A stretch of 64,000 nucleotides of DNA from Prunus persica (lineage: Eukaryota > Streptophyta > Magnoliopsida > Rosales > Rosaceae). The notes below the pieces were generated by a model, which was not told where the DNA came from, did no database searches, and was given only the letters and a program-made list of their open reading frames with translations. The DNA lies in the NCBI RefSeq assembly GCF_000346465.2, contig NC_034015.1, positions 19,592,462-19,656,461 of the forward strand. Reading direction: 5' to 3'. The translations under genes and the position numbers were made by a program. Shown one piece after another: positions 58,702 through 64,000 of the stretch (the first letter of the stretch is position 1; each line of letters starts with the position of its first letter).

Positions 58702-60198
58702 CATTACATACATATATGTGATATATAATTTGACAATTAATGTGTAGAACACTACACCAGTCCCAGCACCAGGAGCAATTGGTAAGCAGGCAGTGGCATT
58801 TAGAATATCAGCAGATACAGCAGCCTTCTTGGGGTGCAAATTCTTGGGGGCACAAGATACACTCTATGATCATTTGGGAAGGCATTATTACAAGGATTGC
58901 TACATTGAAGGTTCAGTGGACTTCATCTTTGGAAATGGACTCTCCCTATTTGAGGTTAGATTAACTTATTTTTCACCTTCTTTCTAAGCATTTTTTCTGA
59001 AATTTTTTTAAGTCCAGAAACTTAAACATTCAAGCTTTGATCCAAAATTATCAAAAATGATTTATGATGTTTCTTTTTTTTGGTAATTTTCAGTATGTAC
59101 AGAACACAACATTTAACTTTGGCTGTTGTCAAATCATGAGGTTGTGTTCTAGTTGTTGGTGTCTTGTATGTGTCTTGACCTTGCAGCTGCAAGACTCTCT
59201 CACATCACTATTCACATGATTATGTGAAAGGGTTTATGTTAATATTGCAATTTGCAAGTACAGGGATGTCACGTGCACGCAATAGCACAGAACATAGGAG
59301 CACTCACAGCACAAGGCAGGAGCAGCCTGTTGGAGGAAACGGGCTTCTCATTTGTAAACTGTAAGGTCACGGGCTCAGGAGCACTCTATCTTGGTAGGGC
59401 ATGGGGTCCTTTCTCCAGGGTGGTCTTCGCATACACATATATGGACAACATTATCATGCCTAAAGGCTGGTATAACTGGGGTGACCCTAACCGTGAAATG
59501 TATGCAACTCTCCCTCTCTCCCTCTTTTTTTCCCTTAATTTTGTTCGATTCGTCACATCAGCATGTCGCATGATATGTCAGAATGGTACATTGTTGTATC
59601 GAGTACACAGGATAACTTATCCGGGTCGGTAGTTTAAATTTCATCATAACCAACCAATCAAATTTATCTACTGAATCACATCTAGGCTTTTCAAAAATAT
59701 ATATGTGTAGGCAATATGGCACTTTTGGCATTTGATAACCAAATGGGAAGGGCGGTTACGCAGAGGACCTAACCTAACCATTAAGTGTATGTCCTTTTGC
59801 CCTTTTTCTTCTGCAAAATCTACGTGTGATGCACCATAAAATAACCCTATCCACCTACTCATACATTACGCCCTTCATGTTGGCATAGTTTAAGAAAAGC
59901 CACGCCAGCATCTATGTAAAGTTTGGTGCTACTCTGCTACATATAGTTTCAGTTTGGTTTTTTTTAATTTATGCTTTTTTGGCATTTTCAATTTGGTGTT
60001 AGTGGCATGCGCATGAGGCTGGCTGTGTAATGATGTATTGTTATTTGCAGGACTGTGTTTTATGGGCAATACAAGTGCACTGGACCAGGAGCTCGCTTTG
60101 CAGGGAGGGTTTCATGGTCTAGAGAGCTCACTGATGAGGAAGCCAAGCCTTTTATTTCCCTTACCTTCATAGATGGCTCTGAGTGGATCAAATTGTAA
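57907..60198 (+). CDS. PME53: Pectinesterase, PME53-like (type II, no inhibitor pro-region)
   Basis: Five exons, 57907-58268, 58441-58633, 58748-58954, 59264-59499 and 60051-60198, give 381 residues. Residues 1-22 are a signal peptide. A linker leads into the beta-helix at about residue 80 ([19 protein letters not shown]). Pectinesterase motifs in order: [54 protein letters not shown] (with a catalytic Asp) and [14 protein letters not shown]. The length and lack of a PMEI-like pro-region fit the short class, and Arabidopsis PME53 (At5g19730) is next to LAMP1, as here. It removes methyl esters from wall homogalacturonan and so alters wall stiffness. Intron 2 begins with a 59-bp (CT)n tract. 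Confidence 0.94.
58640..58698. repeat. (CT)n microsatellite at the 5' end of PME intron 2
   Basis: About 29 CT units begin only 6 bp after the exon 2/intron 2 boundary of the pectinesterase gene (donor gtaatat). The intron is only 114 bp long, so half of it is repeat. Confidence 0.95.
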
Positions 60199-62021
60199 TG
60201 ATTGATCAACTAAAATACCAAAACTATTTTTTTCAAATAAAAAGATAAAAAGAAGTCCTTGTTTAATCCTGTGTTGCTTATATTATGGTTTAATAGTTGA
60301 CATATAGGTGCATACGTGGGTCAGACCAGTTAAGAAGGACAATGTATTTACCCCTTTGCACTTGAGTTCGATATCCCTCTTCATATGTTAGAGTAATTTA
60401 GAATATGAATTTGTCAAAATAGTTGACATATAGTTGGTGTAAATTCCATGTTTTGGGGTAAATATCAGTTGGGTTGGCTTCCACTGGGCTATAAGCCAAT
60501 GGGTTTTCAACTGACTAAGCTAAAACCCTAGGACTGGTCTGAGAAGAAGGGATATTGGTCCAGGACCAAAACCCATGACATGAAGTGAAACCCAATTTCA
60601 AGTAAATTCATGAGCTTGGCAAAAAGTGGGTTCGGATCCATAGCTAATTTTTTGTATTCTCTTTCTTGTCCTGGGGGCAGAGGAGGAGGCAATGTACTTG
60701 GAATTAGAATTGGAGGGGAAGCATTTTTATCTGTGATCTCTGAGGCTCTGCCTGAGCTAGACCCTAAGAGAACCAATCTTGAAAGCTCCCTTTCATGAAA
60801 AATCTAGCAAAAGGACATTGCTCCCAGTAAAGCTTTGTTTTTTTTTGCAAAGCCTGCCTCTGCATCAGGAAAGCTTGAAAAGAATGCGGCCTCAGCCTTC
60901 CTATACCCTTTGTGACAGGTCGAAAGCTAATCATCATTGGCTTGTATCCCCTTGGAAACTGGAACAAAAAATTAACTTTCAAGAGTAATTGATAACCATG
61001 ATTGAATTGAAACTATTAATTGTTCCCCTATTTTTTCAGAAAAGTTTTAGTTGGTCAAGGAAAGGAACTAGAAATTATGGGAGAGGATTTGTCTTTTTTA
61101 ATATTAATTGATAAGGACAGTAGAGCGACTCTTCAAATATGGAACCCACCAACCAAATTCTGCAGAAGGCTTAAATGCTTAAAATTTTGGACAAGCCGTG
61201 ATTAAATTCAACATTGCTCTAGAAGTTTGATAATTAGTCTCATATTAGAGACTTTGTATCAAAACTTGGTAATTGGTTTCTTTATTGAAGCTTGATAATT
61301 GGTTTCTTTTTGTTTTAGTATAAGCAATATTCTAAATTACAGGAGGAGGGTTTCTTATACATGCACACAACTAAGATGTCATGGGGGTTCGAACTTAAAA
61401 CCTCCGTTATGCAAGTTAAGATCCTTTTTCACTAAACTAGACCCTAATTCGCAATTGGTTTCTTCTTTGAAGCTTGATAATTGGTTTCTTGGATCAAATG
61501 TGCTCACTTCTACAGCAAAATTAAAAGCATTGGAAGAGGCCTGACCTAATTAAAACATGTGGGGTCATATTTTTCAACAGAGTTGACTCAATCAAACAAA
61601 CAAAATCAATGTAGGAAAAACACATGGGGAGAACATCATGTTCTTGGAGAAGCAGGGTGGTTTCAAACTTTTCCAGTTTTTGTGGTCAATCATGGTACCT
61701 GTTTGAAAAAGCTTGGAAAAATTTTCATATTGCAAATGTGTTTCACATGGAATTTGTCAATTTTTGTTGTCACATTTTCAAAAGAAGAGGGAATTGTTTG
61801 TTTGGTACAATTGAATAATTAACACATAATAACCCCATCATAATTTATCAGAAGCCAACATTAAAATGAGATTACATCTCACTATAATAAACAGTAAATT
61901 ATAATCTACAAACACATCTATCTAGTATATTCCCTTCCCCCTATTCATTCTTTAACCAACAAGGTTTTTTTTAGCTTGAACTTGATTATTGCAACTAGCT
62001 TAGTTCCTCTCTGGCTCTGAG
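60199..62021. other. Intergenic, tail-to-tail
   Basis: 1.8 kb between the pectinesterase and IQD stops. It holds a pair of 38-bp direct repeats (next entry). The open frames of 60-87 codons match nothing I know. Confidence 0.55.
61271..61490. repeat. 38-bp direct repeats flanking a 144-bp segment
   Basis: Copies 61271-61308 and 61453-61490 differ at one position. Between them lies 61309-61452, which includes a repeat-like gggggttcgaac stretch. A tandem duplication later split by an insertion is the simplest reading. Confidence 0.7.
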
Positions 62022-63556
62022 TTACAAGATTCCAGAGGACCTATCAAGCTTGCTCATTATAGCATTCTTGAAATTAATGGCATCCTGAGCTTGTGAACAA
62101 GACCTCTGCATCCTCACCCCACTTAGACTATTTCTTGACTCCAACATTTCATGAAGTGAAAGTCTCCTCTTTGGCCCTGTATCTGGCCTCTGCTTAGGAG
62201 CACTATGAGACCTCAACTTGGCCTTGAAAGACTGAGTGCTCGCCATGTAATTTGGAGCATACCCTCTGAAAAAATTGTCAGCACAAACACTCTTTGAAGG
62301 TGTGCCAGGCAAATTACTAGCCCCACATGAATTCACAAACCGCGGTGTGCTTTGTGCTGTGGAAACGAATCTGCATTCATCTCCAGCTAGTCCCCAGTCG
62401 GATTCTGGGAAATTCCGGCTATCGGGGATCGATAGCCGGGCAGGTCCTCTACATGGGATTGGAGAAGACAGTGCTTGTTGGTAAGTTGGGTCGTCACTGA
62501 ATTCAGATACACAAGTGTTTGTTCTGCGTGACCTAGATTTAGGCCTGCCTGTATCAACCTCCACAATCTTGGGACTTTCATCAATATTGGCGTCCAAATT
62601 AGAAGCAGAGAGCCTTCTGCTGTGGCTTGGAGCTGTGTGCTCACTCCCAGTGTCATCAAATCTCTCCTGCAAGAGTTTGAGTGAACATTAATTATTATGT
62701 CAGATTCAATTATTCCCAGAGATTTAAATGTTGATGATACTATTTTGAAACATGGGCTGTTAGTAAATTTGAAGTACCATGGATTTTCGTGCACGGATTT
62801 CAAATCTGCTATTGGCTTCAATGTTGTTGGTGGTAGTGTTGATGAGCCCCCGAGTTTTATGAGAACGAACTGTGGCTTGTGCTCTAATGAGAGCTTGCAT
62901 ACTGTGCAGAGTTGCCGTGGCCTGCTTCCTCACTAAATACCCTCTAACTAGCGCCTGCAACTTCACCAGTCCTTTCAGAGCTCTAAGTGCTTTTCGGGCC
63001 TGCGTTTGCCAAATCCAAAAAGAAAAGAAAACAACCCAAGAGAAATGTTAGTTTGAGAAAGTTTAAAACTTTGAACATGGCACAAGCATTCCTGAACAAA
63101 AATCATAAAAATGTGTACTTTTGTTGCACAATGAGTAAAAGAGAAACATACCAAATAGCCTCTAAAAACAGTTTGAACTTTCACAGCGGCCCATCTTTCT
63201 CTTCCACCACCAAACATGGTGCCTCTGCCATGACTGGTGAGGCGGACAACCGCCACGGCCGCGTTAGCTGCAGCAACTGCTGCATCAGCAGCGGCGGCCG
63301 TCGCAGCTGCCACAGCAATTGCGTGCTTGTTCTGCTCCTCCTCTGTTTCATTGTAGTATGATCTCAGCCAAGCTGCTTCAGATGGTGATATGTTGGGAGG
63401 TATAGTGGCTGGGTTGTGACACAGTAGGGTTGCATCTTCTCTCCCAAAGCTTGACCCTTTCGTGTCTTTGAAGTCACTACTTGAATTTGCTTTGTACTCT
63501 TTGTCTTTGGTCTTAATTCCAAACAACCCCTTGAACCACCTTGTTGCTCTGCCCAT
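62022..63556 (-). CDS. IQ67-domain calmodulin-binding protein, IQD24/25-like
   Basis: Three exons, 63556-63152, 62999-62778 and 62666-62022, give 423 residues. The start [15 protein letters not shown] is the typical IQD N-terminus. An Ala-rich helix ([20 protein letters not shown]) precedes the IQ67 region. IQ motifs: [11 protein letters not shown] at the end of exon 1, continuing [27 protein letters not shown] in two pieces across exon 2, and [15 protein letters not shown]. The intron after RGYL is the conserved IQD intron. The Ser-rich C-terminus has [20 protein letters not shown] proteins recruit calmodulin to microtubules or nuclei and shape cells. All signature parts are present; which IQD it is cannot be fixed without a tree. 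Confidence 0.93.
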
Positions 63557-63833
63557 TTTCACACTAGCACTCTGTTTGAGCTGAGAGAGATAAGACAGAG
63601 AGAGAAGACGGAGAGAGAAGAAAAAAGAGGAAGAGAATGGTTTTAAAAGATTGAACGTGAAGACTAAGTAAACGCAGTTGAAAGTTGAAGTGTTTAGAGG
63701 AAGAGACAAGGTCGGTTTCAGGCTTACAGCTCACAATCTTAAGTAGCTTTCCTTGTTGCGGAAAGTGGTGAAACAGAGTTGTTAAAGAATAAAATCTTCG
63801 GAAAAACATAAATGTTTGAAAAAAACAGGGGAA

Positions 63834-63875
<42 letters not shown>

Positions 63876-64000
63876 TTTGTTTTTGAATTTTTTTGAACAA
63901 AGAAAAAAGACAGATGGAGTTTGTGCCACGAATCCCAAGTTTAATAATAGGAATTAGGAAGTTCCACTTAGCAGATAATCCAAAAAAAATTAGAGTAAAA
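63557..64000. other. IQD upstream region with (CT)n tract
   Basis: 5' flank of the IQD gene up to the window edge. A (CT)n tract at 63838-63872 lies about 280 bp before the start codon, in GA orientation on the coding strand. No other gene seen. Confidence 0.65.

Noticed and set aside
60528..60798. Overlapping frames on both strands with Gly/Pro-rich peptides after the pectinesterase gene
   Set aside because: They mirror each other on a GGAGG-rich stretch; no domain, no splice context.
61370..61410. gggggttcgaac stretch resembling a tRNA T-arm
   Set aside because: No D-arm, anticodon arm or paired acceptor stem can be built around it. It lies in a repeat-like segment.

Overview
The window is plant nuclear DNA from a eudicot. 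It has AT-rich introns and intergenic DNA, GT-AG introns with conserved exon phases, long (CT)n/(GA)n microsatellites and small non-autonomous transposons. The two profilins closely resemble the allergen-type profilins of Rosaceae fruit trees, so a Prunus-like or other rosaceous plant is likely. That last step is inference from remembered sequences, not a search. I find no tRNA, rRNA, CRISPR array, virus or organelle segment.

Layout. Position 1-1538 (+) holds the last two coding exons of a NAC075/NAC099-like transcription factor. Next are a PTPMT-type phosphatase (-, 6588-8573), a cell-wall LRR protein without an extensin tail (+, 11719-12927), a VSP-like HAD acid phosphatase (-, 13528-15544), a DUF1005 protein (-, 16548-18792), a Derlin (+, 22998-25845), two tandem profilins (+, 26829-27559 and 29293-30028), a GPI-anchored GH17/X8 beta-1,3-glucanase (-, 31328-34610), a MAPKK of the MKK6 type (+, 36379-39040), an OXS3-like protein (+, 41004-41666) and a 17-exon arginyl-tRNA synthetase (-, 42763-47949). 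A repeat-rich zone at 48.8-51.6 kb follows. Then come an 81-codon single-exon gene (+, 51844-52089), a LAMP1-like M28 peptidase (-, 52552-56101), a PME53-like pectinesterase (+, 57907-60198) and an IQD24/25-like calmodulin-binding protein (-, 62022-63556). Exon joins were worked out by hand; the splice phases close in frame for every gene that is complete in the window.

The genes are housekeeping or growth functions (ER quality control, actin, wall remodelling, cytokinesis signalling, translation) and do not form one pathway. The order is informative. NAC, PTPMT, LRR, acid phosphatase, DUF1005, Derlin, profilins, GH17, MKK6 and OXS3 look like an ancestral block that Arabidopsis, as I recall it, holds in two partly lost copies (around At4g29230-29360 and At5g56550-56620). 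PME53 and LAMP1 are also neighbours in Arabidopsis (At5g19730/19740).

The most unusual stretch is 50432-51592: eleven copies of a GC-rich dyad (tatagccg-NN-cggctata and variants) inside very AT-rich DNA. They form a roughly 170-bp higher-order unit, with CACGTGTC-like boxes in front of every third palindrome. Just upstream, 48820-50126 is bounded by 43-bp terminal inverted repeats and looks like a non-autonomous DNA transposon.
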